Source of the DNA: an uncultured Tenacibaculum sp.
Lineage (GTDB): Bacteria; Bacteroidota; Bacteroidia; Flavobacteriales; Flavobacteriaceae
Reading direction: 5' to 3'
Assembly (NCBI RefSeq): GCF_947502995.1
Contig: NZ_CANNBW010000018.1
Span: 51,458 to 115,457, forward strand
DNA: 64,000 nucleotides
Within the stretch, counting starts at the first letter, position 1. Each line of letters begins with the position of its first letter. Positions 1 to 8,411 of this stretch are shown in pieces. The notes under the pieces are model-generated. The model made no database searches, was not told the origin of the DNA, and saw only the letters and a program-made list of their open reading frames with translations. A program made the position numbers and the translations under genes.

Positions 1-511
1 CTTTTAGTTTTTTACAACATTCTGGAATGTAAGGTGGAGTTCCTGTTCCTAAAACTAACTTTTTAGCTTTATAAATTTTTATTTCATGTGTTTTTGTACA
101 TCTTGCTGTGACTACATAAACTTTCTCTTTCTCATCGTAATCGATATGAGTTACATCTGTATTAAAATGAATATTATTTAGTTTACTAATAGCCCACTGA
201 CAATACTGATTGTATTCATTTCTTAATAACAAAAAGTTCTCTCGAATGTAAAAAGAATACATTCTTCCTTTCTGTTTGATATAATTTAAAAAACTAAATT
301 CATTTGTAGGATCGGCTAATGTTACCAAATCTGCCATAAAAGGAATTTGTAATGTGGTATCTTCTAACAACATTCCTGGATGCCAATCGAACTTTTCTTT
401 TCTATCTAAAAAAACACCATTCAAATTTTCTATATGCTCAGTTAAACAAGCTAAACCTAAATTAAAAGGTCCTACTCCAACGGCTATAAAATCTGCTACA
501 TTCTTACTCAT
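1..511 (-). CDS. L-lysine/L-ornithine N-hydroxylase (siderophore), partial
   Basis: The 3' part runs off the left edge of the window. The reverse-strand reading begins [20 protein letters not shown], with a GxGPFNLG nucleotide-binding start, and continues with [19 protein letters not shown] and [16 protein letters not shown]. These are hallmarks of the FAD/NADPH-dependent IucD/PvdA/DesB monooxygenases that hydroxylate the side-chain amine of lysine, ornithine or cadaverine for hydroxamate siderophores. Its ATG (509-511) overlaps the TGA of the upstream decarboxylase gene (508-510), so the two are probably translationally coupled. About 170 residues are visible. The exact amine substrate cannot be read from the sequence. 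Confidence 0.85.
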   Translation of the reverse strand, partial: MSKNVADFIAVGVGPFNLGLACLTEHIENLNGVFLDRKEKFDWHPGMLLEDTTLQIPFMADLVTLADPTNEFSFLNYIKQKGRMYSFYIRENFLLLRNEYNQYCQWAISKLNNIHFNTDVTHIDYDEKEKVYVVTARCTKTHEIKIYKAKKLVLGTGTPPYIPECCKKLK

Positions 512-2025
512 AATAATTCGGTTTTTGGTTGATATAGTTTTCCTGTTTCTTCAATCATTTTCACAATATTTAATAGATTTTCTATTGTATTTTTAGGATT
601 AAGAAGTGTAAATTTCAAATAGATGTTTCCGTTTAACTTTGTACTTGCTACAGAAGCTTTTCCTGATGTATATAGTTTATTTTTAATGTATAAATTCACA
701 TCATCGTGAGTAGGTTCGTGTGCTGCTTCAGAATTTTTATAACGAAAAACAACAGTACTTAATTCTGGAACATGAGCTAATTCAAAATTCGGATTCTCTT
801 TTAAATGCATGTACACTTGTTTTGCTAAATAATGTACTTCCTCTAAGTATGAAGCAATAGTTTTTGTTCCTAAAGTTTTTAAGGTTAACCACACTTTTAA
901 AGCATCGAATCTTCTGGTTGTTTGAATTGATTTTTCAATTAAATTCGGACGCTCTTTGTCTTTATTTTCTAGCGGATTTAAATAATCTGCATAATATGAT
1001 ACATATTGAAAATGCTGCTTATTCTTTACTAAAAAAGCACTACAACTTACAGGTTGGAATAACGTTTTGTGAAAATCGACAGTTACAGAATCTACCATTT
1101 CCATTCCTTTAAAATGATGTTTATGTGTTTCAGTTAAAATGTAACATCCACCATATGCGCCATCTACATGCAACCACATGTTTTGCTCTTTCGCAATTTT
1201 CCCTATAGTTTGTAATGGATCAAAACTTCCGTAATCTGTAGTTCCTAATGTAGCAACAACTGCAATAGGAATATTTCCTTCTTGCTTGGTTTTCTCAATA
1301 GCTACATATAAAGCTTCAGTATCCATTCGCATTTTTTCATCTACTTTAACAGGAATTACAGCATCGTAACCTAAACCTAATAAAGCTGCATTTTTTTGAA
1401 TACTGAAATGTGATTTCTCTGAACAGAAAATCTTGAATTTATTTACTTCTTCAGACCATCCGTTTTGCTTAATATTAATTCCAAAATTTTCAAAAGCATA
1501 ATGATCTCTTGCCATTAACAACGCCATAAAATTCGATTGTGTTCCTCCACTTGTAAACACTCCATCTGAGTTTGTATCGAAACAGAACTCATTACAAATC
1601 CAACGAATTACTTCTTGCTCTATAAACGTTGCCGAAGTACTTTGATCCCATGTTTCTACCGCTGTATTTACTGTTGTTGCTATAAGCTCTGCAACTATTG
1701 ACGGTAATGTTATTGGGCAATTTAAATGCGCTACATAATTTGGGTTATGAAAACGTATTGCATGATTTATGTATAAATCATTAAGTTCCTGTAAAGCTTT
1801 ATCAATTGATTTTGAGTTATAAACATCAACTAATCGAGCTTTTAATTTATTCTCATGAATTTCTTCGAGGTTGTCTCCTTTATAGAATTTTCTTGTTCCT
1901 AAAAACTTCTGAATATATCCTAAAGTTTTTGAAACATAATCTTCATATAACTGTAAAGATTCATCATTAAATAAATAATTGTTTAATGATAATTCTTTAA
2001 AAGGAGGAGCTTCATTTATAAACAT
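508..2025 (-). CDS. PLP-dependent lysine decarboxylase-like protein (group II)
   Basis: 505 aa, the usual length of group II pyridoxal-dependent decarboxylases (DesA, DDC and GAD families). A substrate/PLP region [13 protein letters not shown], a [11 protein letters not shown] stretch and the Schiff-base lysine in [10 protein letters not shown] are all visible. It is coupled by a 4-bp overlap to an N-hydroxylase gene. That pairing is the DesA-DesB arrangement in which lysine is decarboxylated to cadaverine and hydroxylated for bisucaberin/desferrioxamine-type siderophores. The pathway assignment rests on this context. A diaminobutyrate decarboxylase is the main alternative. Confidence 0.8.
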   Translation of the reverse strand: MFINEAPPFKELSLNNYLFNDESLQLYEDYVSKTLGYIQKFLGTRKFYKGDNLEEIHENKLKARLVDVYNSKSIDKALQELNDLYINHAIRFHNPNYVAHLNCPITLPSIVAELIATTVNTAVETWDQSTSATFIEQEVIRWICNEFCFDTNSDGVFTSGGTQSNFMALLMARDHYAFENFGINIKQNGWSEEVNKFKIFCSEKSHFSIQKNAALLGLGYDAVIPVKVDEKMRMDTEALYVAIEKTKQEGNIPIAVVATLGTTDYGSFDPLQTIGKIAKEQNMWLHVDGAYGGCYILTETHKHHFKGMEMVDSVTVDFHKTLFQPVSCSAFLVKNKQHFQYVSYYADYLNPLENKDKERPNLIEKSIQTTRRFDALKVWLTLKTLGTKTIASYLEEVHYLAKQVYMHLKENPNFELAHVPELSTVVFRYKNSEAAHEPTHDDVNLYIKNKLYTSGKASVASTKLNGNIYLKFTLLNPKNTIENLLNIVKMIEETGKLYQPKTELL

Positions 2026-2052
2026 TATTTTTATTTAGTCTTAATAATGAAG

Positions 2053-2060
2053 CAAAATTA
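2053..2060 (-). promoter_or_regulatory. Candidate -7 element for the siderophore operon
   Basis: On the minus strand this reads TAATTTTG, matching the Bacteroidota TAnnTTTG -7 consensus, 28 bases upstream of the decarboxylase ATG. No iron-regulatory (Fur) box was recognised with confidence. Confidence 0.4.
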
Positions 2061-2118
2061 TTCAGAGATTAAAAAATTTTAGTGACGAATTAAGGATAAA
2101 AAAAGACGTGATTATAAT

Positions 2119-2232
2119 CTACAAATATTCAAATTCTACTGGGAAAGGTTTTATTTCTACACCTTTTAAATCTGCTTCTTCTAAAGCTTTTTTTAAAGAC
2201 TCATTAATTATTACAAAAGAAATATCTCTTAA
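2119..2232 (-). pseudogene. C-terminal gene fragment (Imm11-like?)
   Basis: The 418-base gap between the decarboxylase and the AraC gene contains an open reading stretch without a start codon. It encodes SFVIINESLKKALEEADLKG, then VEIKPFPVEFEYL and a stop. The pattern resembles the C-terminus of Imm11/DUF1629-type proteins. No upstream part remains, so it is read as the relic of a deleted gene. The rest of the gap holds only promoter-like AT-rich sequence. Confidence 0.35.
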
Positions 2233-2339
2233 TACGAAGTATAAAACACTAAAAACAACCTTAATTCAAATTGGTAAATGAAAATTAATCATTTAATAAT
2301 AGCTGTTTGTAATGAACAATAAAACTAATTTTTAATATT

Positions 2340-2347
2340 TACTTTTG
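2340..2347 (+). promoter_or_regulatory. Candidate -7 element upstream of the AraC-type gene
   Basis: TACTTTTG matches TAnnTTTG and lies 96 bases before the ATG of the membrane AraC regulator. Confidence 0.35.
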
Positions 2348-2443
2348 TGAAAATTGCTTTAAACTTTTTATATAATTGGAAAAGGCTCCTAACTAAGGTA
2401 AAAAGTATAATATAAACACATAACTATATATTCAATTTCATTA

Positions 2444-3679
2444 ATGTTATTAATAAAAATAATACTTTTCAGTATTGCTATATTTCAAGGAATGATTATT
2501 GGTTTTTTACTTTTAAAATCACCTTTTTTTAAAAGTAAATCTAACAAGTTTCTTGCTTATGCTCTTTTTTCTGCATCATGGGTTTTGTTAGATATAATAT
2601 TAGAAATTTCTAATTCATATAAACTGTTTCCTTACCTTAAAGTCATAGAAACATTAGACGCTCTATTACTATTTCCAACTTTTATATTACTTTTTGTAAT
2701 TCATCAGGTAAAATCGCCTCAAAGAAATTCTAAAAAATTATTATGGCTGTTTATACCTACAGCTTTTATTGTAATAGTATTGGCTTTTTTTAATTATTTC
2801 TTTAATGATTTTGAAGATCTAAATGAAACCAATATGTTGCTAGCATTCCTTTTAATTGGTTTATTATATATTACTACTCTTTCTTTTATTCCGTATTGTT
2901 TAATTAAAACATACAAATACATAAAACTTTCTATTTATAAAGAAGAAAAGCAATGGTTGTTAAAGTTATGGAAATTTGAACTTTTTTTATTGGTAATGGT
3001 AATGCTTTTATTCGTCATAAGTCCATTCGTAGTTGATTTGACAGCAAGTATAATACAATTAATAGCTCTATTTGGAACGCTATTTATTCATTGGATTGCT
3101 TATTCTGGAGTTTATAAATTGAAATTAAAAAGCGACAGGGAAAAAGTTAGAGCTCTACTTACCAATAAATTTTTTAACGCTAATAAATTTGAAAACATAA
3201 AAGAAAAATCTTCGTTACCAAAATCTTATAACAATGTAACAAACAATAACGAAGATTTAAAAGTAACTATAACTAATTTAAACATAGAATCACATAAACA
3301 AGAATTTAAGATTAATGAATATACTCCTACCTTATCAAAAGAAAATATTTATTTCAAAAGATTAGAAGATCTTTGTTTAAATGAAAAAATATATAGAGAT
3401 AATACATTAGATAGAAATAAAGTAGCTAAAATGCTAGGTATTAGTCCTAATTATTTTTCTCAAATTATCAACTCTGAAACAGGGAGTAATTTTACTACCT
3501 ACATTAATCGATATAGAGTAGAAGATGTTAAGAAGATTATTTTAAACAAAGAGTTTGAAAAGTATAGCTTATTAGCAATTGGACTTGAATGTGGTTTTTC
3601 TTCAAAATCTACATTTCATAATTCGTTTAAAAAAATTACAGGTATGACTCCAAACGCTTATAAAAATATGCAAAAATAA
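2444..3679 (+). CDS. Membrane-embedded AraC-family transcriptional regulator
   Basis: 411 aa. Residues 1-225 are mostly hydrophobic and contain about seven membrane segments. They are followed by a charged linker, and residues 305-411 form an AraC-type DNA-binding domain with two helix-turn-helix units: KVAKMLGISPNYFSQIINSE and then GFSSKSTFHNSFKKITGMTP. This membrane-sensor plus HTH_18 layout is common in Bacteroidota. The ligand is unknown. A serine hydrolase gene on the same strand begins 89 bases downstream and is a plausible target or partner. Confidence 0.85.
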   Translation: MLLIKIILFSIAIFQGMIIGFLLLKSPFFKSKSNKFLAYALFSASWVLLDIILEISNSYKLFPYLKVIETLDALLLFPTFILLFVIHQVKSPQRNSKKLLWLFIPTAFIVIVLAFFNYFFNDFEDLNETNMLLAFLLIGLLYITTLSFIPYCLIKTYKYIKLSIYKEEKQWLLKLWKFELFLLVMVMLLFVISPFVVDLTASIIQLIALFGTLFIHWIAYSGVYKLKLKSDREKVRALLTNKFFNANKFENIKEKSSLPKSYNNVTNNNEDLKVTITNLNIESHKQEFKINEYTPTLSKENIYFKRLEDLCLNEKIYRDNTLDRNKVAKMLGISPNYFSQIINSETGSNFTTYINRYRVEDVKKIILNKEFEKYSLLAIGLECGFSSKSTFHNSFKKITGMTPNAYKNMQK

Positions 3680-3768
3680 GTTTCAATTTGTACGATTCGG
3701 TCTTTTTAAAACCTCTTACTTACATCTTTTATAGAGTTTTGCTGTAGAAAAATTAAAAATCTATAGTA

Positions 3769-4923
3769 ATGAAAGTTTTAAAAAAAGAAAAAAACACAAC
3801 TTATAAAACAATTACAATTTTAAAAATATTTATGGTTTTACTACTTGTAAGTTGTAAAAAGAGTGATCCTATTCCACATTCATCATTATCAGATCAAATT
3901 AGTAATCAAAAATATGTTGATATTTTAGAAAGTAATTTAACAAATTTACCTGAAGGAGCCCAAGTAGCTATCGCACTAATTAAAGGAGATAAAACCGAAT
4001 ATATTGGAGTTATTAGAGAGAATGGAGAGTTAAAGGTAAAAGATAATACAAATAGTATATTTGAAATTGGCTCAATTACTAAAGTATTTACTAGTATATG
4101 CCTATCAAGCATGATAAACAGTAATGAAGCTAGCTTATCTGAAACTTTACAAGAGCAATTTGATTTTCCTCTATTAGCAGTGGGAAATGTTACTTTTAAG
4201 CAAATGGCAAATCATACTTCTGGCATACCTAGGATGCCAAATAATGTTAATGAAATAATAGGTTTTAATCCAGAAGATCTCTATGCGGTTTATACTTATG
4301 AAAATTTGAAAAGTTATTTACAAAATCATGTCGTACTTAATAATCCTAGTGGTACTGTTTATGAATATTCTAATATAGCCACAGGTATTTTAGGATATTC
4401 TTTAGCAAGAAAACGAAATACAACCTACGAAGAGCTATTACAAGATATTATTTTTAACCCGTTAGGTATGAACAGTAGTACGACATTACTTAGCAACGTT
4501 GACACTTCTAGATTAGTAGAACCAAGAGATATTAACGGAAATATTAAGATACATTGGAATTTTGCCGAAACCGTAACCGCAGCAGGATCCATAAAGTCTT
4601 CTGTTAACGATATGGAAAAATTTATTCGTAAAAACTTTGAAGATGATGTAATCTATAATCTACCACAACAAAAAACATTTAAAAAAGAAACAGATCAGCA
4701 TGTAGGTTTAGGGTGGGGAATTAGTGATCATGAAGGCTTTTCTTTATTACAACATGATGGTGGTACAGGTGGTTTTTCTTCAATACTTTTTATAGATAAA
4801 AACAATGAAATTGGAGTATTAATATTAAGTAATGTAGAAGAATATCATGAAACAATAGTTCCAATGGCTACTAATTTTTTAATTGAATTAAAATTCAATA
4901 AAGAAAAAGTGAAAAGTTATTGA
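3769..4923 (+). CDS. Class C beta-lactamase-fold serine hydrolase
   Basis: 384 aa with an N-terminal hydrophobic leader ending in LLLVSC, a lipobox-like site, so probably a lipoprotein. The three active-site motifs of the class C/penicillin-binding hydrolase superfamily are intact: SITK (SxxK) in FEIGSITKVF, YSN in YEYSNIATG, and HDGG (HxG) in LLQHDGGTGGFSS. The substrate is unknown; these enzymes include esterases and peptidases as well as beta-lactamases. It contrasts with the related cassette-borne protein at 8412-9653, which has lost SxxK. Confidence 0.85.
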   Translation: MKVLKKEKNTTYKTITILKIFMVLLLVSCKKSDPIPHSSLSDQISNQKYVDILESNLTNLPEGAQVAIALIKGDKTEYIGVIRENGELKVKDNTNSIFEIGSITKVFTSICLSSMINSNEASLSETLQEQFDFPLLAVGNVTFKQMANHTSGIPRMPNNVNEIIGFNPEDLYAVYTYENLKSYLQNHVVLNNPSGTVYEYSNIATGILGYSLARKRNTTYEELLQDIIFNPLGMNSSTTLLSNVDTSRLVEPRDINGNIKIHWNFAETVTAAGSIKSSVNDMEKFIRKNFEDDVIYNLPQQKTFKKETDQHVGLGWGISDHEGFSLLQHDGGTGGFSSILFIDKNNEIGVLILSNVEEYHETIVPMATNFLIELKFNKEKVKSY

Positions 4924-4961
4924 AATATTTGTCGGAGACACTATAATCTTTAAAATAAAGA

Positions 4962-5042
4962 TGATATTTAACCACAATTATGACGGATTCAATTAAATCT
5001 GAATCCGTCGTAATTTCTAAAGTTAGTACTAAATTGATCACT
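4962..5042 (+). repeat. Decayed attC-like site outside the island (family D fossil)
   Basis: The block aligns nearly end to end with the 5' two thirds of the cassette palindromes at 18533 and 27160. It shares TTAACCaCAATTA, CGGATTC..GAATCC and AATTxCTAAxGTxAGTxCTxAA in the same order. Its core is a strong inverted repeat with GACGGATTCA at 4982-4991 and TGAATCCGTC at 5000-5009. The L'/R' half is not recognisable. It sits just upstream of the beta-barrel gene at 5100 and could also act as a terminator for the preceding gene. Confidence 0.6.
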
Positions 5043-5099
5043 AACCTCTGTAAACCACAAAAAACCTCAACTAAAAACTTGTAAACAAAACATATAAAT

Positions 5100-5753
5100 A
5101 TGAAAAAGACCAGATTATTATTAATAGCATTAACTTTTACTATTATTATAAATGGACAAACTTTAAAAATTCAAGGAGGAACATCGATATCAAAACTTAA
5201 TTGGAAACTATCAGGGATTAATGACAATCCATTTTATAATGAAACATTGATTGGATATTCCATATTTGCTGGATTAAATTATCTCGAGAAACAGTATTTC
5301 AATCTTTCAAGTAACATTGGAATGATTAGAAAGGGTGGTAAAGATGAAATTCAACTTACCGACCAATTTGGAGAATTTACTGGACAGACAGTTACAGAAA
5401 AACCATCACTGGATTATTTATCAATCAATACTACGATTGATTTCAAATATAAAATAAAAGAGAGGTTGTCTCCATTTATAAGTTTCGGACCTCGATTTGA
5501 TTATTTAGTAAATAGTAGCAAACATTTTGAAAGTCTTGAAAATATTAATGAGTTAAAACGTACATCTCTTGGGTTAATTTTTGGTGGAGGATTAAAATAT
5601 GACATTTCAAACTTTCAACTTGGATTGAGAGCAGATTACTATTTAGATTTTACAAAAGTCGCAAATTGGGAAACTGAAAGTAGTCCAAATGGTGGAGAAG
5701 TAACCGTAGATACTTTTACTATAAATTTGACAATTGGATATAGATTTAAATAA
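5100..5753 (+). CDS. Outer-membrane beta-barrel protein (porin-like)
   Basis: 217 aa with a signal peptide (MKKTRLLLIALTFTIIING, cleavage before QTLK). The remainder alternates polar and hydrophobic residues typical of an eight-stranded OMP_b-brl barrel and ends in the aromatic GYRFK. It is preceded by a decayed attC-like site and followed by a weak R''-like sequence (TGCCAATACAAGGTAAT at 5761). It may therefore be a former cassette stranded outside the island. Function beyond the fold is unknown. Confidence 0.6.
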   Translation: MKKTRLLLIALTFTIIINGQTLKIQGGTSISKLNWKLSGINDNPFYNETLIGYSIFAGLNYLEKQYFNLSSNIGMIRKGGKDEIQLTDQFGEFTGQTVTEKPSLDYLSINTTIDFKYKIKERLSPFISFGPRFDYLVNSSKHFESLENINELKRTSLGLIFGGGLKYDISNFQLGLRADYYLDFTKVANWETESSPNGGEVTVDTFTINLTIGYRFK

Positions 5754-5903
5754 TTGCTGATGCCAATACAAGGTAATAAAACATTCAAGTAATAATATCC
5801 AAATCAGAAAAACATTTAATCAGAAACATAGAAAACTAACAATCCTACATTTCAGATCGCCATTTTTAAAGGCAATATTTACCAATAACAAACTTTAAGA
5901 AAC

Positions 5904-5934
5904 AAAAAAAGCTTCACAAAAATGTGAAGCTTTT
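5904..5934 (-). terminator. Intrinsic terminator of the first tRNA-fMet
   Basis: Inverted repeat GCTTCACA (5911-5918) / TGTGAAGC (5923-5930) followed, on the minus strand, by a run of Ts complementary to 5904-5910. It lies just downstream of the tRNA 3' end. Confidence 0.75.
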
Positions 5935-5942
5935 AAATTTAG

Positions 5943-6015
5943 TAGCGGGAACAGGACTCGAACCTGTGACCTTCGGGTTATGAGCCCGACGAGCTGCCTA
6001 CTGCTCTATCCCGCG
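5943..6015 (-). tRNA. tRNA-fMet (anticodon CAT)
   Basis: 73 nt without encoded CCA. The anticodon CAT is at 5980-5982. The anticodon stem has the three consecutive G-C pairs (TCGGG/CCCGA) of initiator tRNA, and the 5' base C1 is not paired with position 72, another initiator trait. It is an intact copy. A second identical tRNA lies at 31596-31668, and a 3'-half remnant at 6203-6245 shows that the two were tandem neighbours before the island inserted. Confidence 0.95.
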
Positions 6016-6164
6016 ATATTGGACGGCAAAAATACATCTTTTTTCTAATAAAATCCAAATAAAAAATAACTTTATTTTCCAAAAATTAATAATTGATAAA
6101 ATTACTTCATTAAAAAATTCACCAAGTTATTATTAACATGCATGTCAACCTTCATTTTAAGAAA

Positions 6165-6195
6165 CAAAAAAAGCTTCACAAAAAGTGAAGCTTTT
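6165..6195 (-). terminator. Second copy of the tRNA-fMet terminator
   Basis: GCTTCAC (6173-6179) / GTGAAGC (6185-6191) with flanking A/T tracts, nearly identical to the terminator at 5904. It is the original terminator of the tRNA copy that the island split, now attached only to the 3' remnant. Confidence 0.7.
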
Positions 6196-6202
6196 AACTT
6201 TA

Positions 6203-6245
6203 GTAGCGGGAACAGGACTCGAACCTGTGACCTTCGGGTTATGAG
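6203..6245 (-). repeat. Island left end: 43-bp tRNA-fMet 3'-half repeat (att site)
   Basis: Perfect 43-base match to 31595-31637. It covers the tRNA from its 3' end through the T arm and variable loop to just past the anticodon, where similarity to the intact tRNA at 5943 stops abruptly. This is the usual crossover scar left when a tyrosine integrase inserts an element into a tRNA and restores the gene at the other end. Confidence 0.9.
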
Positions 6246-6297
6246 TTCGAAGGAATGCCTATTTTCACGCTTTTAAACATCAAAAACTAATCAAATC

Positions 6298-6318
6298 GTT
6301 TACGATATTGTTTACGGT
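6298..6318. repeat. Arm-type repeats, island left end
   Basis: GTTTACGAT at 6298 and GTTTACGGT at 6310, exactly 12 bp apart. The same pair with the same spacing recurs at the right end. They are probable arm-binding sites for the island integrase. Confidence 0.55.
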
Positions 6319-6367
6319 AATTAAACTTTAATTTGTTGTCAAATATAGTAGAAAATACACATTTATA

Positions 6368-6421
6368 TTGATTAATATATTTTATTTAACTTTAAAAGAC
6401 TTATCTCACTATAAGTCTTTT
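6368..6421 (+). promoter_or_regulatory. Promoter and leader hairpin of the cassette-array recombinase
   Basis: TTG at 6368 and TAACTTTA at 6387-6394 resemble -33/-7 elements with suitable spacing. They are followed immediately by an 11-bp inverted repeat, AAAAGACTTAT (6394-6404) / ATAAGTCTTTT (6411-6421). The hairpin ends in a short T run four bases before the recombinase ATG (6426). It could terminate or attenuate transcription, or cover the start codon. Confidence 0.45.
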
Positions 6422-6425
6422 TGTT

Positions 6426-7532
6426 ATGAGTAAAATTCACTTATCAAAACTTTATCATAAAAATAAGAATCAAATTAAAGTTGATTTTGAATATGATTAT
6501 AATGTAAAAGAATATATAAAGAAGTATCCTTTGGTTAAGTGGAGTAATACTTATAAAACATTTTATCTCCCTTTCTCTAAAGAGAATGCTAATAATTTTT
6601 GTATTTATTTACGTAAAAATAATTACCATGTTGATTTTAAAAAGTTACAAGACGGTTTCCCTAATTACAATTTATCTAAACAGTTAAATTCTGAAATTAT
6701 TTCCTCTATTGATTTATTTAAAAGATGGCTAATTCAAATGAGATATAGTAATAACACTATTAAAACCTACATATCAATGATTAAACTTTTCTTTAGGTTT
6801 CATTCTCAAAAAGACATTGATAAAATTAACGTAAAAGATATTGAGTTATTTAACGATCAGTATATTATTAAAAATAATTTCTCTTCTACATTTCAAAATC
6901 AATTAATTAACGCAATTAAGCTTTTTTACAGCTATAACAACAACAAGCACTTAGATTTACAAAATTTAAATAGACCTAAAAAAAGCAAAAAACTTCCTGA
7001 AGTATTAAGTCTTGACGATATAAAACTTATCTTAACTTCTATTAAAAATGTTAAACATAAAACTCTTTTAAGTTTAATCTATTCTTGTGGACTAAGAATT
7101 GGTGAAGCTTTAAACCTAAGAATAAATTCAATTGATTTAAATCGGAAATTACTTCACATAAAATCTGCAAAAGGAAGAAAAGATAGGTTTGTTCCCATAT
7201 CACTCACGATGATTGATCTTCTGAAAAAATATTTTTCTCTATATAACCCCAAATTATATTTATTTGAAGGACAAAAAAATGCAACATACAGCGCAACAAG
7301 TGCAAGACAAGTTTTAAAACGAGCTTTAAACAAAACTAACATTAATAAAAATGTTACACTACATACTTTGCGCCATAGTTATGCGACACACCTTCTTGAA
7401 AATGGTACAGATATTCGTTTCATTCAAGAATTACTTGGTCATAACAGTCCTAAAACAACAATGATTTATACACATGTTAGTACAATTAGCCTACAGAAAA
7501 TAAAAAATCCTTTTGACGATTTCAATATTTAA
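6426..7532 (+). CDS. Integron-like tyrosine recombinase lacking the IntI-specific domain
   Basis: 368 aa. Residues 1-80 form an extra N-terminal domain, followed by a SAM-like core-binding domain (about 88-185) and a catalytic domain with R224 (CGLRIGE), K249/K252, H313 and R316 (HTLRHSYA), H339 (LLGHN) and Y348 (MIYTHV). The C-terminal tail THVSTISLQKIKNPFDDF closely resembles the ends of integron integrases. The ~20-residue helix insertion that defines IntI before the HxxR motif is absent, so it is nearer XerC/D-like Bacteroidota recombinases. It is the first gene of the array, on the same strand as the cassettes, with a putative attI directly downstream. That it catalyses cassette insertion or excision is an inference from position. 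Confidence 0.8.
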   Translation: MSKIHLSKLYHKNKNQIKVDFEYDYNVKEYIKKYPLVKWSNTYKTFYLPFSKENANNFCIYLRKNNYHVDFKKLQDGFPNYNLSKQLNSEIISSIDLFKRWLIQMRYSNNTIKTYISMIKLFFRFHSQKDIDKINVKDIELFNDQYIIKNNFSSTFQNQLINAIKLFYSYNNNKHLDLQNLNRPKKSKKLPEVLSLDDIKLILTSIKNVKHKTLLSLIYSCGLRIGEALNLRINSIDLNRKLLHIKSAKGRKDRFVPISLTMIDLLKKYFSLYNPKLYLFEGQKNATYSATSARQVLKRALNKTNINKNVTLHTLRHSYATHLLENGTDIRFIQELLGHNSPKTTMIYTHVSTISLQKIKNPFDDFNI

Positions 7533-7548
7533 CTTTTATATTTGTTGT

Positions 7549-7629
7549 ATAACCGCAACTAAATACGTCGATTTTATTCTAAATCGGGTGTATAACGACG
7601 TATTTTATGCGTATATAAACAAGTTGGGT
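7549..7629 (+). other. Putative attI-like recombination site
   Basis: It lies between the recombinase stop and the first cassette. A 10-bp inverted repeat, AAATACGTCG (7561-7570) / CGACGTATTT (7596-7605), sits inside a looser outer inverted repeat (TTGTTGTATA / TATATAAACAA). It ends AAACAAGTTGGGT, so the first cassette joins at the GTT of 7623-7625. All attC copies instead have C before GTT. AAACAAGTT recalls the AAACAAAGTT end of attI1. Confidence 0.5.
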
Positions 7630-7681
7630 GTAATTTGGAAAACTTACCAATTTTTGGTACTTTTGAGTAAATATTTGAATT

Positions 7682-7933
7682 ATGAGTAAGAACACATCAA
7701 TATCACTCGGAAATTATTTTGACCAATTTGTGAGCAGCCAAGTCTCTGCTGGACGATACAAAAACGTAAGTGAAGTAATTAGAGCTGGACTACGTCTTTT
7801 AGAAAACGAAGAAAGTAAAGTCATTGCTTTGAGAAATGCAATCCAAGAAGGAATTGACAGTGGGATTGCACACGATTTTGATCCAGAAAAACATCTTCAG
7901 GAATTAAAAGCTAGACATAAAAAGAATGGCTAA
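7682..7933 (+). CDS. parD: ParD-like antitoxin (cassette 1)
   Basis: 83 aa with a ribbon-helix-helix N-terminus (TSISLGNYFDQFVSSQVSAG, then RYKNVSEVIRAGLRLLE), the standard ParD/CopG pattern. The C-terminal tail binds the toxin. The stop overlaps the start of parE by 8 bases, the normal type II operon layout. It is the first cassette, beside the putative attI, where it could stabilise the array against loss. Regulation is probably by ParD autorepression. Confidence 0.9.
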   Translation: MSKNTSISLGNYFDQFVSSQVSAGRYKNVSEVIRAGLRLLENEESKVIALRNAIQEGIDSGIAHDFDPEKHLQELKARHKKNG

Positions 7934-8225
7934 ATATGAACTGACCAACAAAGCTGTTGAAGATTTAACTGGAATTTGGGAATACACAATTGAAAAGTGG
8001 TCTGAACAACAAGCTGATAGATATTATAACTTGCTATTAGATAGTTGTCAAGACATTGCTAATAATCCTGATTTAGGAAAAAATTACGAGGGAATAACCA
8101 ATGACTTATTCGGACTTAAAACAAGCCGGCATATAATTTTTTACCGAAAACGAATTAACCTACCGATTGAAATTACGAGAATTTTACACGGACAAATGGA
8201 TTTAAAAAATAGAATAACCGAATAA
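7926..8225 (+). CDS. parE: ParE/RelE-superfamily toxin (cassette 1)
   Basis: 99 aa, typical ParE length. It shows LTNKAVEDLTGIWEYTIEKW, then QADRYYNLLLDSCQDIANNP, GLKTSRHIIFYRKR and ITRILHGQMDLKNRI, all ParE signatures. ParE toxins of this family poison DNA gyrase. It is co-transcribed with the overlapping antitoxin, and the attC site begins nine bases after the stop. Confidence 0.9.
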   Translation: MAKYELTNKAVEDLTGIWEYTIEKWSEQQADRYYNLLLDSCQDIANNPDLGKNYEGITNDLFGLKTSRHIIFYRKRINLPIEITRILHGQMDLKNRITE

Positions 8226-8233
8226 AAAACTAC

Positions 8234-8366
8234 ACCCAACAATGGCTATAAATAATTGCTTGGTTCGTGCCTACTCGGAAAATCCTACGGATTTTCCTCT
8301 GGTTCGTGAACTTTTGCTAAATTAGTAACTAAACCACGCAACTATCCATAGCCGAGACCGTTGCCA
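8234..8366 (+). repeat. attC-like site 1 (family E)
   Basis: 133 bp. R'' ACCCAAC, L'' GGCTAT, L' ATAGCC, R' GTTGCCA. It contains an internal AAATCC..GGATTT stem. Same family as the site at 20665. Confidence 0.7.
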
Positions 8367-8411
8367 ACCATAAGACCAAAAAATAAATAATTCAATTAAA
8401 AATCTATAAAT

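Noticed and set aside
6426..7532. Classical IntI integron integrase
   Set aside because: The IntI-specific helix insertion before HxxR is absent (the sequence goes directly from the KGRKDR strand through a short segment to HTLRH), and there is an extra N-terminal domain; called integron-like only.
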